Source: Bacteroides sp. (GTDB lineage Bacteria > Bacteroidota > Bacteroidia > Bacteroidales > Muribaculaceae). From it: a DNA stretch of 64,000 bases. This document shows, one piece after another, positions 16,265 to 26,535 of the stretch (positions are counted from its first letter, which is position 1; every line of letters starts with the position of its first letter). The translations under genes and the position numbers were made by a program. Location: assembly GCA_014802325.1 (NCBI GenBank), contig JAAVCK010000019.1, forward strand, positions 1-64,000. The letters are read 5' to 3'. The notes beneath the pieces were generated by a model, which ran no database searches, was not told the origin of the DNA, and saw only the letters and a program-made list of their open reading frames with translations.

Positions 16265-17116
16265 TTATTTATTAAGATTGTAAACCTCCTTGCGGATGTA
16301 GGGCTTGAGGGCGGGAACTTTCTCGGCGAGCTCGTTCACAGCGAGGCGCGACACGAGTATACCACCAAGCACATTAAGGTGAGTATTGTCAACCTTTCCC
16401 TTGGGGCAGAATTCGTAGGTATCGGCGGGAATCCACATAAACATCTGCTGCGAGAGATCGCGTCCGAGACCCTGCACGAGTGAATGAGTCAGAGCATTCA
16501 TGTCAACGAAAACCACATCCATTTCTTCGGCCACGCGGCGCGGTGCAATGATGTATTCACCGTGGGTGTCGACGAGCACTTCGCCCTCGGTCTGATAGGT
16601 CTTTTTGTCAGGATTCCAGTCGGCCTGCTTATCGTCAGTATCCTCCTGCGTCTCACCGGTGGGAGCGGGGAAGTTACGTCGTACTATCGAGTTCATAATA
16701 ATAGGTGTGGCTCCTTTCTCGCGAGCCTCGGTCACGAAGCGGCGTAGATTGTCGTCAAATGACGCGCCGGGCACGGTGTAACGTTTTTCATCCTTGATTT
16801 TCTCGTCGTTATGGCCAAACTGTATGATCACATAGTCGCCCGGACGGATTTTCTCTTTTACCACATCCCAGCGGCCCTCGTCGATAAAACTTTTCGAGCT
16901 ACGGCCATTGACGGCGTGATTGTCAACCTTTACGGCTCCTTCGAGATAGATGGGAAGCATCTGCCCCCAGCCTCGCTCCTGATTTTCCTTTTCGAGTTTC
17001 TTATTAGCCATCGTAGAGTCACCTATCATGAAAATAGTCACGGTGTCGGCCGGCTCTGCTGCCTGCATCGCAAACGGCATTGCGAGTGAAAGAATTAATG
17101 AATGTATCAGTTTCAT
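16265..17116 (-). CDS. Rhamnogalacturonan acetylesterase (SGNH, CE12-like)
   Basis: The 283-residue secreted esterase should remove acetyl groups from the galacturonate of rhamnogalacturonan I, opening it to backbone enzymes. It has a signal peptide (residues 1-19), block I IGDSTMA with the catalytic Ser (about 31-37), the Gly of GWGQMLP, the block III Asn in FGHND (about 100-104) and the terminal NTHLNVLGG with catalytic Asp/His nearby (KVDNTHLN). These are CE12 hallmarks. It is transcribed away from the four-gene glycosidase operon, and the two share a compact divergent promoter region, so co-regulation is likely. Confidence 0.9.
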   Translation of the reverse strand: MKLIHSLILSLAMPFAMQAAEPADTVTIFMIGDSTMANKKLEKENQERGWGQMLPIYLEGAVKVDNHAVNGRSSKSFIDEGRWDVVKEKIRPGDYVIIQFGHNDEKIKDEKRYTVPGASFDDNLRRFVTEAREKGATPIIMNSIVRRNFPAPTGETQEDTDDKQADWNPDKKTYQTEGEVLVDTHGEYIIAPRRVAEEMDVVFVDMNALTHSLVQGLGRDLSQQMFMWIPADTYEFCPKGKVDNTHLNVLGGILVSRLAVNELAEKVPALKPYIRKEVYNLNK

Positions 17117-17141
17117 GGTGAAATGGGTTAAGTAGTTTTTG

Positions 17142-17173
17142 CAAAATTACGCAATTTATTTCTACACCACAAA
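17142..17173 (-). promoter_or_regulatory. Acetylesterase promoter
   Basis: On the minus strand, TTTG (17170-17173), a 20-bp spacer and TAATTTTG (17142-17149) match consensus. It is back to back with the operon promoter. Confidence 0.75.
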
Positions 17174-17186
17174 AGAAAAAAATCAT

Positions 17187-17217
17187 TTTGCCGATAAGCG
17201 GATTTTTCGTAAATTTG
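17187..17217 (+). promoter_or_regulatory. Promoter of the rhamnogalacturonan operon
   Basis: TTTG (17187-17190), a 19-bp spacer and TAAATTTG (17210-17217) match consensus exactly. Only 13 bp separate its -33 box from that of the divergent acetylesterase promoter, leaving room for one shared regulator site. Confidence 0.8.
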
Positions 17218-17273
17218 CGGTAATAATGACAATAAGTGACTTTACAATCGCTTAAAACATCAACCTTAAGACC

Positions 17274-19382
17274 ATGACTATCAAACATCTGTCAATCTGC
17301 TTAGCAGCTCTCGGAGGAGCAATGACCTTTACAGGATGCGACAAAGAGACCAAAATTGACCGCGAAGCTCTCGTAGCGCGCAACAATCCTCACGTCACCG
17401 CAATCGACACCCTTTCGTCGCTCACCGTAGGCAATGGCGAATTTGCATTTACGGTAGATGTCACCGGATTACAGACATTCCCCGAAATGTATCGCAATGG
17501 TGTGCCTCTGGGTACTCAAGCGCAGTGGGGATGGCACAGTTTCCCAAATCCCGAACATCTCACCCACGATGAAACCCTCAAAGACTACGACTTCGGCCGT
17601 GGCCGTCAGGAGCCTTACTCGGTGCAGTTCAACGAGCCGGGTCGTCAGCACGATGCCGCCAACTGGTTTCGCGTAAATCCTCACCGTCTACACCTCGGCG
17701 CCATCGGATTTGCCGATCTCAAGCCCGATCAGATTTCTGATGTAGACCAGACACTCGACATGTGGAACGGCGAGATCGTGTCGCACTTTGCCGTTGACGG
17801 TACTCCCGTAGAAGTGCAGACCTACTGCCATCCGTCGAAAGACATGGTGGCCGCTACCATCACTTCAGAGAAACGTCTCCCCGTAGCCATCCGCCTGCCT
17901 TATCCCACCGGCGGTCATGCCGACGATGCCTGCGACTGGACTAAAGACGATCTTCACATTACTGAAATAATAAAGAATGAAGCCGGAAGCGCTGTGATCC
18001 GTCACACACTCGACTCCACCGTATATTATATAAATCTCACTTGGGAAAATGCCTCTGCCCCCGAAATGACCGGCCGCAATTCGCTCATTCTCACTCCTGA
18101 GAGCGACAAGTGGAGCTTTACCGCACAGTTCCTTCCTAACGAATCGGATGAGGCCAACCCCACTGCCAAAGCCACCGCTGAGGCCGCCTCTGACTACTGG
18201 CAGGCATTTTGGAAAAACGGCGGTGTAGTCGATTTCAGCCACTGCACCGATCCGCGTGCCAAAGAGCTTGAGCGCCGCGTAGTCCTCTCGCAGTATCTCC
18301 TCGCAACCCAATGTGCCGGCTCGACCCCTCCGCAGGAGACCGGTCTGACATACAACTCATGGTTTGGCAAGTTTCACCTCGAAATGATATGGTGGCATCA
18401 GGCTCAGTTTGCCCTCTATGGCCACGAAGATCTGCTTGCCCGCACCCTGCCCTGGTATGGTCAGGTTCAGGATGTGGCTAAGGAAATAGCTTCACGTCAG
18501 GGATTTCAGGGACTCCGCTGGATGAAGATGACTGATCCATCAGGCACCGAAGCACCCTCTAAAGTAGGCTCATTCCTCATATGGCAACAGCCTCACCTGA
18601 TATATCTCGCCGAACTCCTCTACCGTGCCAATCCTTCGGATGAAGTGCTTGACCTGTATTACGATCTCGTGCAGCAGACAGCTGAATTCATGGCCTCGTT
18701 TGCCGAATATGACGGCATGGAGACTCGCTACATACTTCGCGGCGCAATCCCCGCACAGGAAACTCTCCGCGCTTCGGAAACCGTCAATCCTCCTTTCGAG
18801 CTGTCATACTGGCACTTCGCGCTCTCTACCGCCCAGAAGTGGCGCGAGCGTAAAGGCGAGGGTCGCAATCTTGACTGGGACGAAATCATCGACAAACTTT
18901 CGCCTCTCGCTGCCAAGGACGGACTCTATCTGGCTGCCGAAACCGCTCCCGAGACCTATGAAGACATCCGCTTTACGTCTGACCACATGGCAGTGCTCGC
19001 TGCTTTAGGTGTGCTTCCCAAGTCGCCGCTCGTACGTACTGATCTTATGGAAAATACTTTTGACTGGATCTACGAAAACTGGAACTGGGGCAAGACCTGG
19101 GGATGGGACTATCCTACCACAGCTATGAATGCCGTGCGCCTCGGCCAGCCCGAAAAGGCTATCGACGCTCTGCTCATGGAAAAGCGCACCAACACCTATC
19201 TGCCCAACGGCCACAACTATCAGGACAAACGTCTGCGTTGCTATCTCCCCGGTAACGGTGGTCTGCTCACAGCCGTGGCACTTATGACTGCCGGTTGGGA
19301 TGGATGTGAAGTTGAGAATCCGGGCTTCCCCAAGGACGGCACGTGGGATGTAAGATGGGAAGGTATCAAGCCACTGCCTTGA
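17274..19382 (+). CDS. Glycosidase-like lipoprotein with (alpha/alpha)6 toroid
   Basis: The 702-residue protein has a lipoprotein signal (residues 1-23, lipobox ending in FTGC), placing it at the outer membrane or periplasm. The N-terminal half is a beta-sandwich-like domain opening with a TVGNGEFAFTVDVTG segment. The C-terminal half looks like a six-hairpin toroid of the GH65/GH95/GH78 kind (FHLEMIWWHQAQFALYG about 365-381; a terminal WGWDYPTTAMNAVRLG). The FHLEMIWWH stretch offers an acidic residue at a typical general-acid place. I cannot assign a GH family; the neighbours point to pectic side chains or rhamnogalacturonan oligosaccharides. It is the first gene of the operon. Confidence 0.65.
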   Translation: MTIKHLSICLAALGGAMTFTGCDKETKIDREALVARNNPHVTAIDTLSSLTVGNGEFAFTVDVTGLQTFPEMYRNGVPLGTQAQWGWHSFPNPEHLTHDETLKDYDFGRGRQEPYSVQFNEPGRQHDAANWFRVNPHRLHLGAIGFADLKPDQISDVDQTLDMWNGEIVSHFAVDGTPVEVQTYCHPSKDMVAATITSEKRLPVAIRLPYPTGGHADDACDWTKDDLHITEIIKNEAGSAVIRHTLDSTVYYINLTWENASAPEMTGRNSLILTPESDKWSFTAQFLPNESDEANPTAKATAEAASDYWQAFWKNGGVVDFSHCTDPRAKELERRVVLSQYLLATQCAGSTPPQETGLTYNSWFGKFHLEMIWWHQAQFALYGHEDLLARTLPWYGQVQDVAKEIASRQGFQGLRWMKMTDPSGTEAPSKVGSFLIWQQPHLIYLAELLYRANPSDEVLDLYYDLVQQTAEFMASFAEYDGMETRYILRGAIPAQETLRASETVNPPFELSYWHFALSTAQKWRERKGEGRNLDWDEIIDKLSPLAAKDGLYLAAETAPETYEDIRFTSDHMAVLAALGVLPKSPLVRTDLMENTFDWIYENWNWGKTWGWDYPTTAMNAVRLGQPEKAIDALLMEKRTNTYLPNGHNYQDKRLRCYLPGNGGLLTAVALMTAGWDGCEVENPGFPKDGTWDVRWEGIKPLP

Positions 19383-19443
19383 TGCTATCTCTCTGTATCA
19401 CCCGCCCATAATCTTCAACTCTATGATAATCATCTGATTATAT

Positions 19444-22400
19444 ATGAAATACTTAATAACTATGATTCTCGGCGCGGCAATCTCAATGGGTTGCGGCGCC
19501 GAGTCGCGTGTTTCCACGACTCTTCACTACGTGCCCGATGGTAATTCTGCCGTCAGCACCGACGGAGTCACGAAGTTCAACCGCGGTCTTTATGGCGCCC
19601 ACTCCGGATTTCGCGTTGACTGCAGCGACATGCCGGAGTTTGGTATCTACATGCCACGTATGGGTGGCAATCTCCGCTTCACACTTCCGAAAGGAACTTG
19701 CACTGCCACCTACACTCCCGGTAAGATGGATTACGAGCAGGGTGGTGTGACGATCGAAGTGCAGGTGCTTCGCAGCTCTGACTGCGCTATGTGGAAACTC
19801 ACCAACCACACCCGCTCCACTGTCACCATCCCCGTAAGATTCGGTGGTGTGGCCGACAAGAAATTTTCGCGCGAAGGTGATCTCGGTGTCGACGCTGCCG
19901 ACTGCTTCGAACTTAAGCCCCAATACTGCACAGGCAATATCTATAAAGTCAATGGTCAGATCGTGAGCGTGGAATATGGCAAGAACGACAGAAAGGAGAT
20001 ACACCTTGTCGTCCCGGCCAAAAATTATACCATCACATCGATGCCTTCCTATGAAGGCGACATAGTGTTGAAATCAGGTAAATCGTGTATTGTGGCTTAT
20101 TTCCCCGCAGGGGCGGAAGTAGTCGCCGAAAAGAAACTCGACCAAATGTTCAGCCGTGCCGAGCAGGAGCGTGTGGCCCTCGCTTCCTCTATCACTATTA
20201 CCACCCCCGATGAGTGGATCAATCCAATTGGCGGCGCACTCGGAGTAGCGGCCGACGGTATATGGAGCGGCGAGGCATGGCTTCACGGCTCGATAGGCTG
20301 GCGCACACCTCATTTGGGTTGGCGCGGAGCTTATGCCGGCGATGCCCTCGGCTGGTCTGACCGTGCTCTCACCCACTTCAAGACCTACGCAAAAAATCAG
20401 ATTACCGATATTCCTCCCGTCATACCTCACCCGACGCAGGATTCTACTCTTAATCTCGCTCGCGCTGAAAAGAAATGGGGTACGCAGTTCTACAGTAACG
20501 GATATATATGCCGTCGACCCGGAAAAAAAGACGAGATGTCGCACTACGACATGAACATGGTGTATATCGACGCCATGCTTCGCCACTTCCGCCACACCGG
20601 CGACACCGCTGCCATGCGCGAACTATTCCCCGTTATCAAGCTTCATCTCGACTGGGAGAAACGAAATTTTGATCCTGACGGCGACCATCTTTATGATGCA
20701 TACTGCTGCATCTGGGCAAGCGACGCTCTATATTACAGCGCCGGGGCCGTAACTCATTCGTCGGCCTATAATAAATTCGCCAACACTCTTGCTGCGCAAG
20801 TGGCCGAAGCAATAGGCGAAAATCCTGAGCCATACCGTCGGGAGGCTGAAGCCATCGGTAAAGCTATCGATAGTGTGCTGTGGGTTGACAGTGAGGGGCA
20901 TTGGGCTGAATACCGCGACGCTATGGGACTAAAGCGTCTGCATCCGTCGGCAGGTCTGTGGACCATCTATCATGCCATCGACTCCGAGGTGGCTGACAAA
21001 CTGAAAAACTATGCCGCAACCGTCTACGTCGACAGCGAGATACCCCACATTCCCGTAAATGTGGAAGGTGCTCCCGCAGGGCTTGCCGTACCGTCCACCA
21101 CAAACTGGAAACCATACTCATGGAGTATCAACAATGTAGCTATAGCCGAGATTATGCACACGGCTCTCGCCTACTGGCAGGCCGGACGTAACGACGAGGC
21201 TTTTAACCTCATGAAGAGTGTGGTGATCGACAATATGTATTCCGGAGCTTCACCGCTTAATTTCGGACAGATAAGCCAGCGCGATGCCGCACGCGGCGAA
21301 TGTTACCGCGACTTCGCCGACCCGATAGGTGTGTGGGGACGCGCCCTCACCGAAGGCCTCTACGGTATCCGCCCCGATCTCCTTGCCAAGGATCGCCACG
21401 TAGATATTGTGCCCGGATTCCCGAGCGACTGGGATAGCGCTTCAATATCGCTCCCCGCTCTGTCATATTCGTTCCGACGCGATGGCCTGAAAGATGTTTA
21501 CACGATAGAAAACCGTTATCCGCAGGGCGTAAATCTGTATCTCACCGTCAACGCTCGTAATTTGAGCAATGTCACTGTCAACGGAGACTCCGACGTGGCA
21601 TGGCAAGCAGACTCTTTATCGGTCAACGCCCCACTCATCCGTATACCTATCGGCGACGCAAGCGAGATATCGGTGACCGTAGATCACTCGGGACGTATGG
21701 CCACACTCTTTACAGGAATCGAGCGCAAGGAAGGCGACATCATTTTCCGTCAGGCTCGCTCGGGCCGACTCGTTTGGTGGGTGCCGGTTACCGCCACTCC
21801 CCTCGCCTCACACGTGGTCAACACATTTGACGCCATAAATCCCGCAAATTGTGTCACGGTGGATATCAGCTCAGTCTATAATGACTCCGTTGCCAACATT
21901 TTCAAGCACGAATATCTCTCACCCCGTCCGGCATATACCTCACTCCAGCTTCCCAAGCAGGGCATGGGCGAATGGTGTCATCCTCTGATGATTTCGGAAA
22001 TTGACGACAGCGGTCTGCGCGAAATACTTCGCGCCAATTCCGATACGATAGTCACTTCGATAGGTATCCCGTTCTTACTTAAATCTGACGGCAACAACGT
22101 AGTCTACACATCGCTGTGGGATAATTTCCCCGCAGAGGTGTCAATACCGCTCAGCGGCTCTGCCTCCAACGCCTATCTGCTCATGGCCGGCACGACGAAT
22201 CACATGCAGTCGCATATCGAAAACGGTATGATCGAAGTACGTTATACCGACGGATCTGTGACGCGCACTCCTCTCGTCAACCCCGATAATTGGGCTTCCA
22301 TCGAGCAGGATTTCTACAATGATAACTTTGCGTTTGCAGTACCTGCCGGTACTCAGCCACCCTACCGCATGCATCTTCAGAGCGGTAAAGTGTCGCGCAA

Positions 22401-22578
22401 TCTCGGCGATGAGATCGGAATACCCGCCGATGAAGTTTACGGTCGTGCTATCCCAGGAGGCGCAGCTACGCTTGTCGACGTCAAACTCGATCCCGAAAAG
22501 ACGCTTGAGTCGCTTACCCTCACCACATTATCCAACGACGTTATTATCGGCCTCATGGGCCTTACTTTACAGAAATGA
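19444..22578 (+). CDS. DUF4450 family putative glycoside hydrolase
   Basis: The 1044-residue exported protein begins with a signal that may carry a lipobox (MGC, about residues 15-17). Its start (TTLHYVPDGNSAVSTDG...) matches DUF4450, a Bacteroidetes family found in pectin-related loci. A central region (about 255-640, with GIWSGEAWLHGSIGWRTPHLGWRG split across it, and acidic and Trp-rich hairpins) reads as a six-hairpin glycosidase toroid. The C-terminal 300 residues look like beta domains. The activity is unknown to me. It lies 61 bp after the first gene and overlaps the next by 4 bp (ATGA), so translation is coupled to the rhamnosidase. Confidence 0.7.
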   Translation: MKYLITMILGAAISMGCGAESRVSTTLHYVPDGNSAVSTDGVTKFNRGLYGAHSGFRVDCSDMPEFGIYMPRMGGNLRFTLPKGTCTATYTPGKMDYEQGGVTIEVQVLRSSDCAMWKLTNHTRSTVTIPVRFGGVADKKFSREGDLGVDAADCFELKPQYCTGNIYKVNGQIVSVEYGKNDRKEIHLVVPAKNYTITSMPSYEGDIVLKSGKSCIVAYFPAGAEVVAEKKLDQMFSRAEQERVALASSITITTPDEWINPIGGALGVAADGIWSGEAWLHGSIGWRTPHLGWRGAYAGDALGWSDRALTHFKTYAKNQITDIPPVIPHPTQDSTLNLARAEKKWGTQFYSNGYICRRPGKKDEMSHYDMNMVYIDAMLRHFRHTGDTAAMRELFPVIKLHLDWEKRNFDPDGDHLYDAYCCIWASDALYYSAGAVTHSSAYNKFANTLAAQVAEAIGENPEPYRREAEAIGKAIDSVLWVDSEGHWAEYRDAMGLKRLHPSAGLWTIYHAIDSEVADKLKNYAATVYVDSEIPHIPVNVEGAPAGLAVPSTTNWKPYSWSINNVAIAEIMHTALAYWQAGRNDEAFNLMKSVVIDNMYSGASPLNFGQISQRDAARGECYRDFADPIGVWGRALTEGLYGIRPDLLAKDRHVDIVPGFPSDWDSASISLPALSYSFRRDGLKDVYTIENRYPQGVNLYLTVNARNLSNVTVNGDSDVAWQADSLSVNAPLIRIPIGDASEISVTVDHSGRMATLFTGIERKEGDIIFRQARSGRLVWWVPVTATPLASHVVNTFDAINPANCVTVDISSVYNDSVANIFKHEYLSPRPAYTSLQLPKQGMGEWCHPLMISEIDDSGLREILRANSDTIVTSIGIPFLLKSDGNNVVYTSLWDNFPAEVSIPLSGSASNAYLLMAGTTNHMQSHIENGMIEVRYTDGSVTRTPLVNPDNWASIEQDFYNDNFAFAVPAGTQPPYRMHLQSGKVSRNLGDEIGIPADEVYGRAIPGGAATLVDVKLDPEKTLESLTLTTLSNDVIIGLMGLTLQK

Positions 22579-25379
22579 AATTGAATTACATAGCAGCAGT
22601 ACTATTGACAGCCACTGCTGCCACATCCTACGGACAACTCGCCGCCCCCTCTACCGGATGGTATGAAGAAGTCACAGAAAACCGGCCGTTTGTGCGCTGG
22701 TGGTGGCTCGGAAGCGCCGTTGATCAGGACGGTCTTACTTTCAATCTTGAGGAGTTTGCCCGCAAGGGGCTCGGCGGCGTTGAGATCACGCCCATCTACG
22801 GCGTGAAGGGCAACGAAGCCAACGACATAGAATATCTCTCACCCAAATGGATGGAGATGCTTGACTATACCACCTCCGAGGCCGACCGTCTCGGGCTTCA
22901 GGTGGATATGAACAATGGCACCGGATGGCCTTTCGGAGGACCTGAAGTTACATCCGAATGGAGTGCCAGAAAACTCGTCACCGAGCGGTGGAATCTTGCC
23001 AAAGGCCAGAAGGTAACCTCGCCGATCGTACCGACCGATCCCAAGCAGGCTCCGGTAGCTACTCTCCAGAAAGTAATAGCAGTAAATGGCGACCGACGAC
23101 TTGACATCACCGCAAAGGTCAATAAGAAAGGTATGCTTGACTGGAAAGCGCCATCCGACGGATGGACGGTATATGCCATATTCTCGGGACGTACTTTCCA
23201 GAAAGTAAAGCGTGCAGCTCCGGGTGGTGAAGGCTATGTGCTCAATCACTACGACAGCATTGCCGTAAAGAAGTATCTCGACAAATTCGACGCCGCATTC
23301 GCAGGGCATGAAAAGTCCATGCCCCACTCCTTTTTCAACGACTCCTACGAAGTCTACGGCAGTGACTGGGCCGACAATATCCTCGACGTATTTGAGCGCG
23401 ACCACGGCTACCGTCTTGAAATGTACATCCCCGAATTTATCAGTGAAGAGCATACTGACCTGCGAGCACGTGTGGTACGCGATTATCGCGCCACACTCGC
23501 CGGCATGCTGAGCGACAACTTCACTGCCGTTTGGACTCGCTGGGCGCACAATCACGGAGCGAAGATCCGCAACCAGTCGCACGGCTCTCCCGCCAATATT
23601 CTTGACATATATGCAGCCGTCGACATCCCTGAATGTGAGTCGTTCGGTCAGAGCGATTTTGACATACCCGGCCTTGTGAAAAACGGCGACTCTCGTCCGA
23701 GCGACGCCGATCCGGCAGTGCTCAAATTTGCCTCCTCAGCCGCCCATCTCGCAGGCCGACCCCTCACGTCGGCCGAGACGCTGACGTGGCTCACCGAGCA
23801 TTTCCACACCTCTCTTTCGCGTTGCAAGCCCGAGATTGATCAGATGCTTGCCTCGGGTGTGAACCACGTCTACTTCCACGGAGCGCCCTACTCTCCGGCC
23901 GGAGTGGAATTTCCAGGCTGGCTTTTCTATGCGTCCATCAACATGTCGCCCACCAACTCGATTTGGGATGATGCAGCAGGACTGATGAAATACATCGCCC
24001 GCAATCAGGCTTTTCTCTCAGCAGGCAATCCTGACAATGATTTCCTTTTATATTTCCCTATCGAAGATGTATGGTACAGACAAGGAGGAAAGCCGTATCT
24101 GATGTTTGACATACACAAGATGCAGCAGCGAATGCCCGACATAAAGGATGGTATTAACCGTGTTATAAATGCCGGCTTCGACGTGGATTACGTATCCGAC
24201 GCGCTCCTCGATTCAATCACCCCCACCGAGCGAGGAACACTTCTGAGTCGCGGACTGAACGATTACAAGGCCATAATAGTGCCACCGGTCAACATCATGT
24301 CGGCGGCTACACTTCGCCGACTGCTCGATTTGGCTCATGACGGTGCCACGGTAATTTTCACAGGCAAACTCCCTGAAGACGTAGCCGGGCTCAATAATCT
24401 TGAATCGCGGAGAAAAGAGCTGGCGAGTGTCTTAGCCGAAATCCCTGCCTTTACACCCGATAGCACCCACAAATACGGTAAAGGTCATATTATCTATGCC
24501 TCTGACTACGAAGCCGGATTAAGACTCTCGGGAGCACAGCCGGAATCATTACGTCTGACTGATGGCATACACATGATCCGTCGTACCAACGAAGCCGGAG
24601 GCCACAACTATTTCATAGCCCTGCTCGGCAATGATACCATTTCAGGTCCTGTGACCCTCGCTACTCCCGGCATGTCGGCCATGATATTTGATCCGCTGAC
24701 CGGTGCAAGCGGACTTGCCGAAACAGTCTCAACCACTGACTCATCCATGACCATCAATATGCAGATGCTTCCCGGACAATCACTCCTTGTGAAGACTTTC
24801 CCCACTGCAGTGGAAGCTCCGGCATGGCAATACACGGTAGCACACGGCACACCAGTGGCTCTCGACCACGGCTGGACCCTTTCTTTCCCTGAAAGTCAGC
24901 CGGCTATCCCCGACACATTCGCCATAGACTCGGTAATCGACTGGACGCGTCTGCCCATACCTGAAGCCCGTCAGAACTTCGGCACGGGCCGCTACACCGT
25001 TTGCTTCACACTTGATAATCCTTCGGTTGCCGATGACTGGATACTTGATGCCGGCGACGTACGCGAATCGGCCCGTGTGACTGTCAACGGCCACGATGCA
25101 GGAACGATATGGTCAGTGCCCTTCACTCTCAGTATAGGCAAGTGGCTCCATGAAGGTGAAAACGAAATTATCATCGACGTGACCTCACTTCAGGCCAACA
25201 GAATTGCTCAATTTGAGCGCGACGGCGTGGAATGGCGCAAATTCAAGGACGCCAATATAGCCAGTGTGACAAATGCCCGCACATTCAGCTTTGGCGACTG
25301 GCCTGTAGTGCCCTGCGGTCTCAACGGCAATGTGACTATTATTCCCGTAAAGAAATCTGAAAAACTAACCATACAATGA
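22575..25379 (+). CDS. GH106-like alpha-L-rhamnosidase
   Basis: The 934-residue periplasmic enzyme is related to GH106 rhamnosidases, which cut alpha-L-rhamnose from rhamnogalacturonans and plant glycosides. It has a signal peptide (residues 1-20), then the typical start PFVRWWWLGSAVDQDGL, GLGGVEITPIYG and DMNNGTGWPFGG segments of the TIM-barrel. Later come FFNDSYEVYG and DIPECESFGQSDF, acidic motifs likely near the active site, and a C-terminal beta-sandwich with GTIWSVPF and GENEIIIDVTSLQANRI. Length fits the family. It overlaps both neighbours by 4 bp, which marks a tightly coupled operon. Confidence 0.88.
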   Translation: MKLNYIAAVLLTATAATSYGQLAAPSTGWYEEVTENRPFVRWWWLGSAVDQDGLTFNLEEFARKGLGGVEITPIYGVKGNEANDIEYLSPKWMEMLDYTTSEADRLGLQVDMNNGTGWPFGGPEVTSEWSARKLVTERWNLAKGQKVTSPIVPTDPKQAPVATLQKVIAVNGDRRLDITAKVNKKGMLDWKAPSDGWTVYAIFSGRTFQKVKRAAPGGEGYVLNHYDSIAVKKYLDKFDAAFAGHEKSMPHSFFNDSYEVYGSDWADNILDVFERDHGYRLEMYIPEFISEEHTDLRARVVRDYRATLAGMLSDNFTAVWTRWAHNHGAKIRNQSHGSPANILDIYAAVDIPECESFGQSDFDIPGLVKNGDSRPSDADPAVLKFASSAAHLAGRPLTSAETLTWLTEHFHTSLSRCKPEIDQMLASGVNHVYFHGAPYSPAGVEFPGWLFYASINMSPTNSIWDDAAGLMKYIARNQAFLSAGNPDNDFLLYFPIEDVWYRQGGKPYLMFDIHKMQQRMPDIKDGINRVINAGFDVDYVSDALLDSITPTERGTLLSRGLNDYKAIIVPPVNIMSAATLRRLLDLAHDGATVIFTGKLPEDVAGLNNLESRRKELASVLAEIPAFTPDSTHKYGKGHIIYASDYEAGLRLSGAQPESLRLTDGIHMIRRTNEAGGHNYFIALLGNDTISGPVTLATPGMSAMIFDPLTGASGLAETVSTTDSSMTINMQMLPGQSLLVKTFPTAVEAPAWQYTVAHGTPVALDHGWTLSFPESQPAIPDTFAIDSVIDWTRLPIPEARQNFGTGRYTVCFTLDNPSVADDWILDAGDVRESARVTVNGHDAGTIWSVPFTLSIGKWLHEGENEIIIDVTSLQANRIAQFERDGVEWRKFKDANIASVTNARTFSFGDWPVVPCGLNGNVTIIPVKKSEKLTIQ

Positions 25380-26512
25380 AAAAATTCGCTATTATCGCCT
25401 CGGCCATTCTCATGGCTTCAACGGCAACCATCTCGTCGGCTGAAGAACTTCAGCCCCGCAAAGAGATCCTCAACACCCTCGTAAAAGTCAACGATCTCTA
25501 TCTGAAAAATCATCCCGATCCAGGTCTGGGTATCCCCTACTATTCGCGCAAGAAAGTATATGAAGGCAACATCTGGACCCGTGCGGTATATTTCGAGGGT
25601 CTTATGGCACTTCACTCCATTTACCCCGACAACCGCTATTATGACTACGCCTACGACTGGGGTGAAAAGTTCAACTGGGGTATGCGCCGCGATGATACGA
25701 CTACCCGCAACGCCGACAATTACGCCTGCGGTCAGACCTACATTGACCTCTACCGCCTTACCCCCGAGCCCAAAATGCTCACCAAGACCAAAGCAAACGC
25801 CAACATGCTCATCAACACACCCCAAGTCGACGACTGGACATGGATCGACGCCATACAGATGGGTATGCCGGTGCTTGCCAAACTGGGTAAAGAGACAGGC
25901 GACCAGCGCTATTTCGACAAAGCATGGGACATGTATGAATGGTCACGCAACACACTTGCAGGAGGTCTTTACAATCCTAAAGACGGACTGTGGTGGCGCG
26001 ATGCCGATTTTGTGCCCCCTTACAAAGAACCCAATGGCAAAAATTGCTACTGGTCACGCGGCAACGGCTGGGTTGTGGCTGCTCTGGTGAAAGTGCTCGA
26101 AGAACTCCCTGCCGACGATCCTCACCGCAAGGATTATATCAATGATCTCAAAGCTATGTGTGAAGCACTTGTGAAGTGTCAGCGCGAAGACGGCTTCTGG
26201 AATGTAAGTCTGCATGACGAATCAAATTTCGGTGGCAAGGAACTTACCGGTACAGCCCTATTTGTCTACGGTATGGCATGGGGCGTTAACAATGGTATTC
26301 TTGACCGCGCCAAATATATGCCCGTTATCACCAAAGCATGGAATGCGATGGTCAACGATGCCGTTCACCCCAACGGTTACCTCGGATATGTTCAGGGTAC
26401 AGGAAAAGAACCTAAGGACGGACAGCCCGTAGCTTACGATTCCAAGCCCGACTTTGACGACTACGGCACAGGCTGCTTCCTTCTCGCCGGATCGGAAGTA
26501 TACAAACTTTAA
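25376..26512 (+). CDS. GH105 unsaturated rhamnogalacturonyl hydrolase (YteR-like)
   Basis: The 378-residue enzyme should cleave the unsaturated galacturonate left at the end of rhamnogalacturonan fragments by lyases. It has a signal peptide (residues 1-22), and the GH88/GH105 six-hairpin toroid with the family segments IWTRAVYFEGLMAL, CGQTYIDLYR, DDWTWIDAIQMGMPVLAKLG (catalytic Asp region, about 143-162), YWSRGNGWVVAALVKVL and LTGTALFVYGMAWGVN. It ends the operon. Because it needs lyase products, a rhamnogalacturonan lyase should exist elsewhere in the genome. A terminator follows. Confidence 0.92.
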   Translation: MKKFAIIASAILMASTATISSAEELQPRKEILNTLVKVNDLYLKNHPDPGLGIPYYSRKKVYEGNIWTRAVYFEGLMALHSIYPDNRYYDYAYDWGEKFNWGMRRDDTTTRNADNYACGQTYIDLYRLTPEPKMLTKTKANANMLINTPQVDDWTWIDAIQMGMPVLAKLGKETGDQRYFDKAWDMYEWSRNTLAGGLYNPKDGLWWRDADFVPPYKEPNGKNCYWSRGNGWVVAALVKVLEELPADDPHRKDYINDLKAMCEALVKCQREDGFWNVSLHDESNFGGKELTGTALFVYGMAWGVNNGILDRAKYMPVITKAWNAMVNDAVHPNGYLGYVQGTGKEPKDGQPVAYDSKPDFDDYGTGCFLLAGSEVYKL

Positions 26513-26535
26513 TGCACATAAAGTTGTTGATATTG

